Source of the DNA: AEGEAN-183 sp045563675
Lineage (GTDB): Bacteria; Pseudomonadota; Gammaproteobacteria; Magnimaribacterales; Magnimaribacteraceae
DNA length: 64,000 nt
NCBI GenBank assembly: GCA_045563675.1
Contig: JBJLIX010000001.1
Span: 372,001-436,000 of the forward strand
Reading direction: 5' to 3'
Shown: positions 50,542-59,358 of the stretch, piece after piece
Numbering within the stretch: position 1 is the first letter of the stretch
Layout: each line of letters begins with the position of its first letter
Made by a program: the position numbers and the translations under genes
Notes under the pieces: generated by a model
What the model saw: the letters and a program-made list of their open reading frames with translations, nothing else
What the model was told of the DNA's origin: nothing
Database searches by the model: none

Positions 50542-51141
50542 ATGCCAAAAAAATCTACAAAAGATACTAAAGCTAAAAAAACGCAAACTAAGAAACCTGC
50601 AGCAAAAAAAACTGCGGTTAAAAAAACTACAGTTAAAAAAAATACTAAAAGTAAAGCAGCTCCAAAAAGAAATACTAGGAAAACAACAAAAGTAAATTCT
50701 AAATATAAAGACGAAGAAACATTTCTGGCTTCGATTGAGCCCTATAAGTTAAGCAAGAAAGAAAAATATATGAGCGCCAAGCAAAAGAAACATTTTTCTA
50801 ACATTCTGCAATTATGGAAAAAAATGCTTCAGATGGAACAGGATAAAACTGTCAATGAAATACAAAGTGGAGGTAATCATTATGCAGATGAAGCTGATAG
50901 AGCAACTCATGAAGAGGTGTTTTCTTTGGAAATAAGAACTAGAGAAAGAGAAAGAAAGCTTCTTGCTAAGATTGAAAAATCTATTGAAGACTTAACTAAT
51001 TCAGATTACGGATTTTGTTCTAACCCTTTTTGTGGTGTTGAGATAGGAATTAGAAGGTTGGAAGCCCGACCTACTGCTAGCCTTTGCATAGACTGTAAGA
51101 CGCTCGAAGAAATATCTGAGAAACAAAAATTTGGTGGATAA
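50542..51141 (+). CDS. dksA: RNA-polymerase-binding transcription factor DksA with lysine-rich tail
   Basis: The core (about 60-199) is clearly DksA: EPYKLSKKEKYMS, the coiled coil, the catalytic-loop DEADRA (D116, D119) and EIGIRRLEARPTASLCIDCKTL. It modifies RNA polymerase with ppGpp in the stringent response. Two features are unusual. First, residues 1-50 are a Lys/Thr/Ala-rich, histone-H1-like tail absent from E. coli and Pseudomonas DksA (about 150 residues). Second, the first zinc pair is C159-SNPF-C164, a C-x4-C instead of C-x2-C; the second pair, C182 and C185, is normal. The nucleotide reading TGTTCTAACCCTTTTTGTGG confirms the insertion. Confidence 0.93.
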   Translation: MPKKSTKDTKAKKTQTKKPAAKKTAVKKTTVKKNTKSKAAPKRNTRKTTKVNSKYKDEETFLASIEPYKLSKKEKYMSAKQKKHFSNILQLWKKMLQMEQDKTVNEIQSGGNHYADEADRATHEEVFSLEIRTRERERKLLAKIEKSIEDLTNSDYGFCSNPFCGVEIGIRRLEARPTASLCIDCKTLEEISEKQKFGG

Positions 51142-51225
51142 TAAAACTTCTCAATTTAAATAGATTAAAAAACTTTCCTACTAAAATACTTGTAAAATGA
51201 TCAGCATAAATTTTGACATGCTGAA

Positions 51226-51915
51226 GTGGAGAAAGAAGTCTTAGACTTAAGAAAATATAATAAAATTCCTAAATTTATTGCCGTTGAAGGACCTATTGGA
51301 GTTGGTAAAACAACTTTAGCTTCACTTTTAGCAAAATCGCTAGAATATGAAACTTTTTTTGAAAAGCCCTCAGAAAATCCTTTTCTAAACGAATTCTATA
51401 GAAATCCTTCTCAAGCAGCCCTAGCAACCCAGCTTTTCTTTCTATTTCAAAGGGTAAACCAGATAAAAGAATTAAAACAGGGAGATATTTTTAGTCCGGT
51501 AAGAGTATCTGATTTTTTACTTGATAAAGATAAGCTTTTTGCAAAAGTTACATTAACAAAACATGAACTGTCCCTTTATGAACAAATCTATGACTATCTC
51601 TCCATAGATCTCCCATCTCCTGATGTAGTAGTATACCTACAAGCGGAAACTAAGACCCTATATGAAAGAGTTTTGCAGAGAGGCATAGAAATGGAAAGGA
51701 ATATTTCTTTTGACTACCTTGAATCTTTAAATGAATCTTATAAAGAATTTTTTCTTAGCTTCAATAGATCTCCAGTATTAATAGTAAATTCAGAATTTCT
51801 AGACTTAGCTCATAATAAAGATCATTATTCAGTTCTTTTAGAAAAATTATTAGAATATTTTAATAACCCAGAAGGAAGAATGATGTACTTTAACCCTTCT
51901 CCTTCTTTAGCTTAA
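51226..51915 (+). CDS. deoxynucleoside kinase
   Basis: The 229-residue P-loop kinase has Walker A in [17 protein letters not shown] and the typical dNK sequence [31 protein letters not shown], where the Glu and Gln bind the nucleoside, then the substrate/DRS-like [18 protein letters not shown], and a lid region [14 protein letters not shown]. It salvages deoxynucleosides. The start is GTG at 51226, the first start codon after an in-frame stop at 51214-51216. AcsA follows 8 bp later. Whether it prefers deoxyadenosine/deoxyguanosine or pyrimidines cannot be read off. Confidence 0.87.
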   Translation: MEKEVLDLRKYNKIPKFIAVEGPIGVGKTTLASLLAKSLEYETFFEKPSENPFLNEFYRNPSQAALATQLFFLFQRVNQIKELKQGDIFSPVRVSDFLLDKDKLFAKVTLTKHELSLYEQIYDYLSIDLPSPDVVVYLQAETKTLYERVLQRGIEMERNISFDYLESLNESYKEFFLSFNRSPVLIVNSEFLDLAHNKDHYSVLLEKLLEYFNNPEGRMMYFNPSPSLA

Positions 51916-51923
51916 AGATAAAT

Positions 51924-53861
51924 ATGTCTGGAAAAGTAGTTTATGAAGTTCCTAAAAAAGTGAAAGAAGGTTCTTTATTAAGTGAGGAGGATTACCAATC
52001 GCTCTATGAAAATTCTTTAAAGGATCCGGATTCATTTTGGGATGCTCAGGCTAAAAAATATTTAGATTGGATTTCACCCTGGACTAAGGTTTCTAATAGT
52101 AATCTTATTAAAGGGGAAGTTTCATGGTTTATAGGAGGAAAGATCAATGCTTCAATAAACTGTATTGATAGACATCTAGAAAGTAAACCAGATGACATAG
52201 CAATAATTTGGGAGGGAGATGATCCTTCCATTTCAAAAAAGATTACCTATTCAGAATTGCATGTAAATGTATGTAAATTTGCTAATGCCCTAAAAGATCG
52301 AGGAGTAAAAAAAGGAGATAGAGTCTGCATATATATGCCAATGATACCTGAAGCAGCTTATGCGATGTTAGCTTGTAGCAGGATAGGAGCAATACACTCT
52401 GTAGTTTTTGGAGGCTTTTCTCCAGAGTCTTTAAAAGACAGAATTTTAGATTCTGATTGCCAAACTGTCATAACAGCAGATGAAGGATTAAGGGGAGCTA
52501 AGAAAGTACCTCTTAAAGAAAACGTTGATGCTGCTTTAAAAAATTGCCCTAATGTTCACACAGTCTTTGTAGTTGAACGAACTGGGTCCAATATAAACTG
52601 GATAGAGGGAAGAGATATATCATATGAAGAGATGGTTAAATCCGCCTCTGCAGATTGCAAACCTGAAGAAATGGATTCTGAAGACCCTTTATTCATTCTT
52701 TATACTTCTGGATCAACTGGAAAACCTAAGGGAGTTCTTCATACGACCGGGGGGTACTTATTACAATCAACTATGAGCCATAAACTTGTATTTGATTATC
52801 ATGATGGAGATATTTATTGGTGTACAGCAGATGTGGGCTGGATAACAGGACATTCCTATATAGTCTATGGACCCCTATCAAATGGAGCAACAACCTTAAT
52901 GTTTGAAGGAATACCTACCTATCCTAGCTTCTCAAGATTTTGGGAAATAGTAGACAAGCACAAAGTCAATATCTTTTACACCGCTCCTACTGCTTTAAGA
53001 GCTCTAATGGCTCAAGGAGATACACCCCTAGAATCTACATCTAGGAAGTCGATTAGAGTTCTTGGGACTGTCGGAGAACCTATAAACCCTGAAGCTTGGG
53101 AATGGTATTACAATTCCGTAGGAAATAAGAAATCTCCTATAGTAGATACCTGGTGGCAAACAGAAACTGGAGCTGCAATGATAAGCCCGTTGGCTGGCTC
53201 AACACCCCAAAAGCCTGGAAGTGCAACTAAACCTTTTTTTGGAGTTGAACCTGCTCTGTTAGATGAAGAAGGAAATGAAATCAAAGGAGAAGGATCTGGC
53301 AACCTGGTAATAAAAAGAAGTTGGCCTTCTCAAATAAGAACCGTATTTGGTGATCACAAGAGGTGCGTAGAAACCTACTACACCCTTTACCCTGGCTACT
53401 ACGCAACTGGAGATGGAGCAAAAAGAGATAAGGATGGATATTACTGGATTACGGGAAGAGTTGATGATGTCCTTAATGTATCAGGGCATCGTCTTGGAAC
53501 AGCAGAGATAGAGAGTGCTCTTGTTTTACATGAAAAAGTAGCTGAAGCAGCAGTTGTAGGTTATGAGCATGAAATTAAAGGGCAAGGAATCTATTGTTAT
53601 GTAACACTAATGACTGGGATAGAACCCGATGACGAAATTAGAAGTGAACTAATCAACTTAGTATCTAAAGAGATTGGAGCTATAGCAAAACCAGATATAA
53701 TTCAATGGTCACCAAGCCTTCCAAAAACAAGATCAGGTAAGATTATGCGTAGAATTTTAAGAAAAATTGCCTCAAATGAAATAACTGAGCTTGGAGATAC
53801 TTCAACATTAGCTGAACCAAGCGTAGTAGAAGAACTAATAAAAAATAGAGAGAACCAATAA
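51924..53861 (+). CDS. acsA: acetyl-CoA synthetase
   Basis: At 645 residues it has the length of AcsA and converts acetate, ATP and CoA to acetyl-CoA. Visible are [21 protein letters not shown] (AMP motif), [23 protein letters not shown], the acetate pocket with [20 protein letters not shown], the hinge [23 protein letters not shown], and the C-terminal acetylatable Lys in [17 protein letters not shown]. Lysine acetylation there is the known control in the family. It is followed directly (no gap) by msrA. Confidence 0.96.
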   Translation: MSGKVVYEVPKKVKEGSLLSEEDYQSLYENSLKDPDSFWDAQAKKYLDWISPWTKVSNSNLIKGEVSWFIGGKINASINCIDRHLESKPDDIAIIWEGDDPSISKKITYSELHVNVCKFANALKDRGVKKGDRVCIYMPMIPEAAYAMLACSRIGAIHSVVFGGFSPESLKDRILDSDCQTVITADEGLRGAKKVPLKENVDAALKNCPNVHTVFVVERTGSNINWIEGRDISYEEMVKSASADCKPEEMDSEDPLFILYTSGSTGKPKGVLHTTGGYLLQSTMSHKLVFDYHDGDIYWCTADVGWITGHSYIVYGPLSNGATTLMFEGIPTYPSFSRFWEIVDKHKVNIFYTAPTALRALMAQGDTPLESTSRKSIRVLGTVGEPINPEAWEWYYNSVGNKKSPIVDTWWQTETGAAMISPLAGSTPQKPGSATKPFFGVEPALLDEEGNEIKGEGSGNLVIKRSWPSQIRTVFGDHKRCVETYYTLYPGYYATGDGAKRDKDGYYWITGRVDDVLNVSGHRLGTAEIESALVLHEKVAEAAVVGYEHEIKGQGIYCYVTLMTGIEPDDEIRSELINLVSKEIGAIAKPDIIQWSPSLPKTRSGKIMRRILRKIASNEITELGDTSTLAEPSVVEELIKNRENQ

Positions 53862-54503
53862 ATGTCTTTGAATGATTTAATAAATAAAAAATCTATTCTT
53901 CCTTCTAAGTCTGAGGCCCTACCAGGAAGAACTGAAGAAATTGAGGTCCCAAAAGAACACTTTGTTAAAGGCACCCCCTTAAAGGGTCCTTTTCCAAAAA
54001 ATTATGAAAAAACGGTCTTTGGTATGGGTTGTTTTTGGGGAGTAGAAAGAAAGTTTTGGGAAACGGATGGGGTTTATACTACAGCTGTGGGCTATTCATC
54101 GGGTTTTACTGAAAACCCTACTTATAGAGAAGTTTGTACGGGTTTTACAGGCCACAATGAGACTGTCTTAGTTGTTTTTGATCCATCCATAATTACATTT
54201 GAAAGTCTTCTAATAACTTTTTGGGAACAGCATGACCCCACCCAAGGCATGCAGCAGGGAAATGATATTGGAACCCAGTATAGGTCTGGTATTTATTGCT
54301 TTGGTGAAGATCAAAGAAACTTAGCTTTCAAAACTAAAGAAAAATATCAGAAATTACTAAGCGAAAAAGGGTTTGGTTATATCACTACCGAAATTAATTC
54401 AGTTGGAGAGTTTTATTATGCTGAACATTATCACCAACAGTATTTAGCTAAAAACCCTGATGGTTATTGTGGAGTTGATGGAACTGGAATTAGATTTAAT
54501 TAG
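53862..54503 (+). CDS. msrA: peptide-methionine (S)-S-oxide reductase MsrA
   Basis: The 213 residues include the active-site Cys in FGMGCFWGVERKF (C57), TAVGYSSGFTENPTYREVCTGFTGHNETV, and the conserved TQYRSGIY and AEHYHQQYL. The enzyme repairs oxidised methionine. The N-terminal 45 residues extend beyond the minimal MsrA core, as in many gammaproteobacteria. The ATG starts at the base after the acsA stop, so the two are translated from one message. The 3' end overlaps the convergent MBL hydrolase gene by 4 bp. Confidence 0.95.
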   Translation: MSLNDLINKKSILPSKSEALPGRTEEIEVPKEHFVKGTPLKGPFPKNYEKTVFGMGCFWGVERKFWETDGVYTTAVGYSSGFTENPTYREVCTGFTGHNETVLVVFDPSIITFESLLITFWEQHDPTQGMQQGNDIGTQYRSGIYCFGEDQRNLAFKTKEKYQKLLSEKGFGYITTEINSVGEFYYAEHYHQQYLAKNPDGYCGVDGTGIRFN

Positions 54504-55330
54504 TTACCACCTATCCAGACAAACTGATTATCCTCTTTTCTAACCTTCTTTTCATTTAACAACTTTATAAGGTGAGCTTCTAAAGACCATTTAGCTATAG
54601 GAAATAAAGATGCATCAACATCCCCATAAACTTTTTCAACTAGTGTGTCTGGATTTCCGCTAGTTTCTTCTTTAATTGCCTGTATAACCTTCTCTTCTCT
54701 TTCCAATCGGTGCTTAATGATCCATTCAGCTACAGAATGAGGGTCTTGTAATAAGTCACCATGACCAGGCGCTATGGTCTTTAGGTCATATTCTTTTAAC
54801 ATTCTTAGCGAATCTAAATAGTCTTGCATATTGCCATCTGGTGGTGAAATAACCACAGTTGATCCATTCATAATATGGTCTCCTGTAAATAAGAGTTTCT
54901 CTTCTTTTAAAAGAAAACAGAGATGATTTGATGCATGACCCGGGGTATGAATAACTTCCAGAGTATGGTCTTTTGCTTCTATGACGTCGCCATGAGAGAG
55001 TATTCCATTTGGTTTAAATGTTGCGTCCTGGTGTCTTGTAGATTCTGTTAATAAACCGTATGCAGGTATGTCAACCATGTCTTGAAGAAGACTCACACCC
55101 GGCGAATGATCAAGATGAGTATGAGTTACAACAATACGATTTAAATTTAAAGACGAAGAAACTATTGCTTCTATGTGATCCTTTATTGCAGGCCCAGGAT
55201 CAACTACGGTAAGATCTTCCTTATTCCCGATAATATAAGTATTGGTTCCTGGACCAGTGAAAACGCTTGAATTTCCTGCTGTTATTCTCTTTACTAAAGG
55301 AGTAACTTGTATTATCTCTTCTGCTTGCAT
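54500..55330 (-). CDS. MBL-fold metallo-hydrolase (LACTB2-like)
   Basis: A 276-residue metallo-beta-lactamase fold with the zinc motif VTHTHLDHSPG (H70, H72, D74, H75), TPGHASNHLCF, LFTGDHIM and APGHGDLL as later metal-binding blocks. A C-terminal winged-helix-like region (from about 205) matches LACTB2-type proteins. These hydrolyse thioesters or RNA; the substrate here is unknown. It is 12 bp downstream of the Nudix hydrolase gene, with which it forms a two-gene unit that could act on CoA derivatives. Confidence 0.87.
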   Translation of the reverse strand: MQAEEIIQVTPLVKRITAGNSSVFTGPGTNTYIIGNKEDLTVVDPGPAIKDHIEAIVSSSLNLNRIVVTHTHLDHSPGVSLLQDMVDIPAYGLLTESTRHQDATFKPNGILSHGDVIEAKDHTLEVIHTPGHASNHLCFLLKEEKLLFTGDHIMNGSTVVISPPDGNMQDYLDSLRMLKEYDLKTIAPGHGDLLQDPHSVAEWIIKHRLEREEKVIQAIKEETSGNPDTLVEKVYGDVDASLFPIAKWSLEAHLIKLLNEKKVRKEDNQFVWIGGN

Positions 55331-55342
55331 TATTTAAAGTTA

Positions 55343-56191
55343 TTAGTGATTTTCATATCCCTCATCACCAGGTAATAAACCGACATATTTGCCATCTTTC
55401 ATAAAAAATTTAGGCTCTACGGTAGCAATATCATATGGGTTTATAGAATTCTTTTCTTCTAGAAGTTCTTTTGTATTGTTATACCCACAAATGCTCTCTA
55501 GATTTTTTATAGTGGGCATAATCAAGAGCAATTTACCTTGTTCAAATTGAGCTAATGCTTCTTCTGGTTTTATCCATAAGCTATTTACACTTTCAGATCC
55601 ATCATGAATAGCTTCTTGTCCTTCTGGAGCTTGAGCAATAAAAAACCTTGTGTCATATCTTCTTTTTTCTACCTTGGGGGTAATCCAATGAGCCAAGTAA
55701 GCCAATCTATCCGTAGCTAAAAAAAGCTCTTCGTTCTTACACATCTCAGCTAAAACAGGCTCTCTATCATTAAGTCTCTTTCTATAACTGATAAAACGTT
55801 CATTTTCTGAATTATCCTTAGGGTCAAAGTTGCTCCCATCTCTCCTATAAGCTAAAAGTATTCCAGCTTCTTCAAAGCACTCTCTTATGACTGCTACCCA
55901 ATAAGCAAGTCCACCACTCTCAATTCCCAAGGCCGATGATGCATCTTTGTCGCTTACGCCTCGACAAATCTCGCTTAAATGTTCAGATGAATCCTCTAAG
56001 TCTACTTTTCCACCTGGAAAAACATAAGCTCCTCCAAAGTTAGTTTTAGCTGCTCTCTCAATTAAAAAAACTTCGATTCCCTCTCCCTCTATGTCCCTAA
56101 CAAGTAATACTGTTGCCGCCGGTTTAGGTTCTGCAGGAGCCTCTTTAGGGTCAGCAAATTGATGGTTAACTTGTTTTAATTGTTCATTCAT
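55343..56191 (-). CDS. NUDT19-like Nudix hydrolase
   Basis: The 282-residue protein has VFLIERAAKTNFGGAYVFPGGKVD followed by a Nudix box split by an insertion: G60-x5-E66 is separated from RECFEEAG (103-110) by 36 residues instead of the usual 7. This inserted Nudix box is characteristic of NUDT19-type enzymes, which hydrolyse CoA and acyl-CoA to 3',5'-ADP and acyl-phosphopantetheine. All catalytic glutamates (E104, E107, E108) are present. It probably manages CoA or acyl-CoA pools together with the neighbouring MBL hydrolase. Confidence 0.87.
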   Translation of the reverse strand: MNEQLKQVNHQFADPKEAPAEPKPAATVLLVRDIEGEGIEVFLIERAAKTNFGGAYVFPGGKVDLEDSSEHLSEICRGVSDKDASSALGIESGGLAYWVAVIRECFEEAGILLAYRRDGSNFDPKDNSENERFISYRKRLNDREPVLAEMCKNEELFLATDRLAYLAHWITPKVEKRRYDTRFFIAQAPEGQEAIHDGSESVNSLWIKPEEALAQFEQGKLLLIMPTIKNLESICGYNNTKELLEEKNSINPYDIATVEPKFFMKDGKYVGLLPGDEGYENH

Positions 56192-56277
56192 GTTTTTTAT
56201 TATGCTTTATGAGATTGGTATAGACTAGTTAATTGAAAAAATATGGCTAGATAATTTTTTGCTAAAGGAGAGCAAAT

Positions 56278-57156
56278 ATGGATCAGCTTACAGAAGATCT
56301 CTTTAATAAATTTATTTCTGAACCAAAATCTAAACATTTGATAAGAGTAGAAAATGCGAATATTTTTTATCAAAAATGGGGTAATCCCAATAACCCAGGA
56401 ATTGTACTAGTCCATGGTAGTGGAGCACACTCCCACTGGTGGGACTTTGTAGCGCCATTATTATTAGATCAATATGAAGTTTGTGCTTTAGATCTAACTG
56501 GGATGGGCAATAGTGATCACAGAGAAAACTATACTCCTGAGACTTACGGTAAAGAGATTTTAGCTGTTGCAGAAGATTCTGGATTTTTTGAAAGCAGACC
56601 TTGTAGTCCTATAATTTGTGGTCATAGTTTAGGAGGCTACATGAGCATTCATGCAGCAAATCTAGCTTCAGAATTAGTTAAGGGAGTCATAATGATAGAC
56701 TCTCCAATAAGACCACCAGATTTTGATTATTCCAACCATAGAGGGAGTGGCCCCATAAGGAAAAGGAAAACTTACCCAAATGAGAAGGCAATCCTAGAGC
56801 GTTTTAAGCTAGCCCCTGATCAGCCTATAGCTTTTCAATTTATCTTGGACTACATAGCAAAAAGTTCAATTCAAGAAATAAATGGGGGCTTTGAATGGAA
56901 ATTTGATGATACCCTTTTTAATAAACTTGGTTATCCAAGTATGCCTAAAAATAGTGCTTTTGGACTGTCCTGTCCTTTAGGTTATATATATGGCGAAAAC
57001 AGCGCTCTAGTTACTCCAAATATCCTTAAATATATGAAGTCCAAATTCAAAGAAGATACTAAAGTAATAGAAATTAAAGAAGCTCATCACCATGTTCTAT
57101 TAGATAGACCCATTGAGTTAGCAAAGGCTATTAAAAAGATAGATCTAAATTGGTAA
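56278..57156 (+). CDS. alpha/beta hydrolase
   Basis: The 292-residue protein shows VLVHGSGAHSHWWDF (oxyanion loop), LDLTGMGNSDHRENY, the nucleophile elbow CGHSLGGYM (S117), and a C-terminal EAHHHVLLDRP that supplies the catalytic His. It may be an esterase, lactonase or related enzyme. A purine-rich AAAGGAGAG sequence at 56264-56272 gives a good ribosome-binding site 5 bp before the ATG. The start is divergent from the Nudix gene and the 3' end is only 3 bp from DUF1330. Confidence 0.86.
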   Translation: MDQLTEDLFNKFISEPKSKHLIRVENANIFYQKWGNPNNPGIVLVHGSGAHSHWWDFVAPLLLDQYEVCALDLTGMGNSDHRENYTPETYGKEILAVAEDSGFFESRPCSPIICGHSLGGYMSIHAANLASELVKGVIMIDSPIRPPDFDYSNHRGSGPIRKRKTYPNEKAILERFKLAPDQPIAFQFILDYIAKSSIQEINGGFEWKFDDTLFNKLGYPSMPKNSAFGLSCPLGYIYGENSALVTPNILKYMKSKFKEDTKVIEIKEAHHHVLLDRPIELAKAIKKIDLNW

Positions 57157-57159
57157 TCT

Positions 57160-57474
57160 TTATTTTTTGGACGGAACTCCTCTCACCATAGTAAGAGATA
57201 CTATTGGAGCTCCTTCCCTTCTGTATTTAGATAGCTTTTGATATTCAGGGTCGTTGTACCAACCCTTGGCAATTTCTTCTGAGGGGAATTTAAAAATTAC
57301 TACCCTTCCTTCAAGAGGACTATGACCTTCTAAGTGCTCTATTGAGTCATCGAATGTAACAAATTCTCCACCATGCTTTTTCAAAATGGGGAAAAAGCCT
57401 TTTTCATATATCCTATAGGTTTCCTTATCTTCTATTTTTAAGTTGGCTATAAAAAAAACTTCTATTTCTTCCAT
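57160..57474 (-). CDS. DUF1330 family protein
   Basis: This 104-residue protein has the ferredoxin-like alpha+beta pattern of DUF1330: YRIYEKGFFPILKKHGGEFV, LEGHSPLEGRVVIFKFPS and AKGWYNDPEYQKLSKYRREGA. These proteins often accompany oxidative or aromatic-degradation genes and have no firm biochemical role. It lies 10 bp downstream of the nitronate monooxygenase gene and is probably co-expressed with it. Confidence 0.85.
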   Translation of the reverse strand: MEEIEVFFIANLKIEDKETYRIYEKGFFPILKKHGGEFVTFDDSIEHLEGHSPLEGRVVIFKFPSEEIAKGWYNDPEYQKLSKYRREGAPIVSLTMVRGVPSKK

Positions 57475-57484
57475 TAGAGTTTTT

Positions 57485-58462
57485 TTATGACGCTCTAACT
57501 TCTTTTAATCTACCATCCATAATTGCCTCAGCATCAGAAACTAGTCTTGATACAAGCTCATCACAGGTAGGAACATCCTTAACTCTTGCAACAGAAATAC
57601 CAGCAGACCAAACTCCTGCTTCAAGGTCACCTACTTCAAAAACCCCCTTACCTCTTTGTCCGGCAACTAACTCTTGAACGTCTTCAAAAGTAGCTGTTCC
57701 GGTTGACTCTATCTCGACTACTTGATCTGAAATAGTATTTTTAAATACCCTTGCTGTATTGTGCATAGTTCTAAACATTAGGTTGGTAGAACGCTCATCA
57801 GCTTCGGTCATCTTGTCCTTTACATTCTGGTGAATCAAGGACTCTTTGGTTGCCATAAACCTAGTCCCCATAACTATTGCCTCACCACCTAATGCTAACG
57901 CTGCAACTAAACTTTTTGCATCACTAAATCCTCCACAACCTGCCACTGGTATATCCAAAGCTTCTGCAGCTTGAGGAAGTAAAACTAAAGAAGGGATATC
58001 GTCTTCTCCGGGGTGACCTGCACACTCAAACCCATCTATAGTTACAGCATCGCAACCGACATCTTGGGCTTTTAGTGCATGCCTAACTGATGTGCACTTA
58101 TGAATTACCTTAACATCGTAGGCCTTAAAAAGTTCCATAAAAGGTTCGGGGCTTCTACCGGCCGTCTCTACAATCTTTATACCCGATCCAACTATAGATT
58201 GAGCATATTCTTCATAAGGAGGAGGTTTGATTGCAGGAAGTATCGTTAAGTTTACTCCAAAAGGTTGATCAGTCATTTCCCGTGTCCTTTCTATCTCTTT
58301 ACTCAAGGCTTCTGGAGTAGGCTGAGTTAAAGCAGTTAATATTCCTAAAGCTCCTGCATTTGCTACTGCAGAAACTAATTCTCCGGTTCCAACCCACTGC
58401 ATTCCACCTTGGATAATAGGGTGCTTGATGCCAAATAATTCTGTAATTCTAGTTTTAAGCAT
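57485..58462 (-). CDS. nitronate monooxygenase/2-nitropropane dioxygenase-like flavoprotein
   Basis: The 325-residue TIM barrel binds FMN. Visible motifs are IKHPIIQGGMQWVG at the N-terminus, FGVNLTI, VIHKCTSVRHA, TIDGFECAGHPGEDD and AGCGGFSDAKSLVAALALGGEAIVMGTRFMAT, which is the phosphate-binding region. The catalytic His expected in class I NMOs is present in the AGHPG loop. Related enzymes include enoyl-ACP reductase FabK, but the length and motifs fit NMO better. It would oxidise alkyl nitronates or a similar toxic substrate. Confidence 0.88.
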   Translation of the reverse strand: MLKTRITELFGIKHPIIQGGMQWVGTGELVSAVANAGALGILTALTQPTPEALSKEIERTREMTDQPFGVNLTILPAIKPPPYEEYAQSIVGSGIKIVETAGRSPEPFMELFKAYDVKVIHKCTSVRHALKAQDVGCDAVTIDGFECAGHPGEDDIPSLVLLPQAAEALDIPVAGCGGFSDAKSLVAALALGGEAIVMGTRFMATKESLIHQNVKDKMTEADERSTNLMFRTMHNTARVFKNTISDQVVEIESTGTATFEDVQELVAGQRGKGVFEVGDLEAGVWSAGISVARVKDVPTCDELVSRLVSDAEAIMDGRLKEVRAS

Positions 58463-58533
58463 ATTTTTTCCTCAAAGATTCAAACGGACAGTAACTATAA
58501 CCTCTCGAAATTATCATGCAACCTACTTTATTA

Positions 58534-58561
58534 TTAACTCTTTTTAGTTAAAGTATATAAA
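58534..58561 (+). promoter_or_regulatory. candidate -10 with upstream palindrome for the export/dehalogenase operon
   Basis: TTAACT (58534-58539) and AGTTAA (58546-58551) form a perfect 6-bp inverted repeat, ending 4 bp before a TATAAA (58556-58561) that can act as a -10. The ATG of the LolA-like gene is 12 bp further downstream. No usual -35 is visible, and the palindrome could be an operator. Confidence 0.28.
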
Positions 58562-58572
58562 ATACAAATCAG

Positions 58573-59358
58573 ATGAAAAAACTCAATAAAGTCCACTTTT
58601 CCATAATATTCCTACTTTTTTTTAGCCTACTAAGTCCAAAAGAATTAAATCGAGGTTTAGAAATAGCACTGAAAGCCGATGAAAGCTTTTCGGGATATGG
58701 AGATAGTAAAACAACCCTGAGAATGACTTTGAAAGACAGGAAGGGTTTGGTAACTGAGAGAGTAATGGAAATGCGGCTACTTGAAGTTCCTGAAGATGGA
58801 GATAAAAGTTTAATAGTTTTTGACAGTCCAAGAGATGTTCGTGGTGTCGCCGTGCTAAGCCACGCTCATAAAGTAGGTTCTGATGAGCAATGGCTTTATC
58901 TGCCTGCTCTTAAAAGAGTAAAGAGAGTGGCTTCAAAAAATAGAACAGGGCCTTTCTTAGGTAGTGAATTCTCACTAGAAGACCTCTCTTTTCAAGAGGT
59001 AGAAAAATACTCTTATGAGTACTTAAGAGAAGAAAAACTAAACGGAAAAGAAACCTATGTTATTAAAAGGATTCCACTAGATCCCTACTCTGGTTACACA
59101 AAACAGATTGTTTGGATTAGTAAATCTAATTACCTGATTCATCAAATTAACCATTTCGATAGGAAATCGTTTCATGTTAAAACTCAAACCTTTTCAAATT
59201 ACAAAAAATATATGAATAAATTCTGGCGCCCAAATGAGATTCATATGATTAATCACCAAACAAATAAAACAACAACCTTATTTTTTGAAGCGCTGTTATT
59301 TAATACAGGGTTATCCGATAAAGACTTTACCCAAAACAGTCTTAAAAGATCAAAATAA
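58573..59358 (+). CDS. LolA-like outer-membrane lipoprotein-sorting protein
   Basis: A 261-residue secreted protein with an N-terminal signal peptide (KKLNKVHFSIIFLLFFSLL). The mature part contains TLRMTLKDRKGLVTERVMEMRLLEV, KSLIVFDSPRDVRGVAVLSH, EQWLYLPALKRVKRVASKNRTGPFLGSEFS and LEDLSFQEVEKYSY, a set typical of the LolA-like proteins encoded next to RND/MMPL exporters. It probably shuttles a hydrophobic molecule across the periplasm. It is followed with no gap by an outer-membrane barrel gene and then the RND pump. Confidence 0.85.
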   Translation: MKKLNKVHFSIIFLLFFSLLSPKELNRGLEIALKADESFSGYGDSKTTLRMTLKDRKGLVTERVMEMRLLEVPEDGDKSLIVFDSPRDVRGVAVLSHAHKVGSDEQWLYLPALKRVKRVASKNRTGPFLGSEFSLEDLSFQEVEKYSYEYLREEKLNGKETYVIKRIPLDPYSGYTKQIVWISKSNYLIHQINHFDRKSFHVKTQTFSNYKKYMNKFWRPNEIHMINHQTNKTTTLFFEALLFNTGLSDKDFTQNSLKRSK

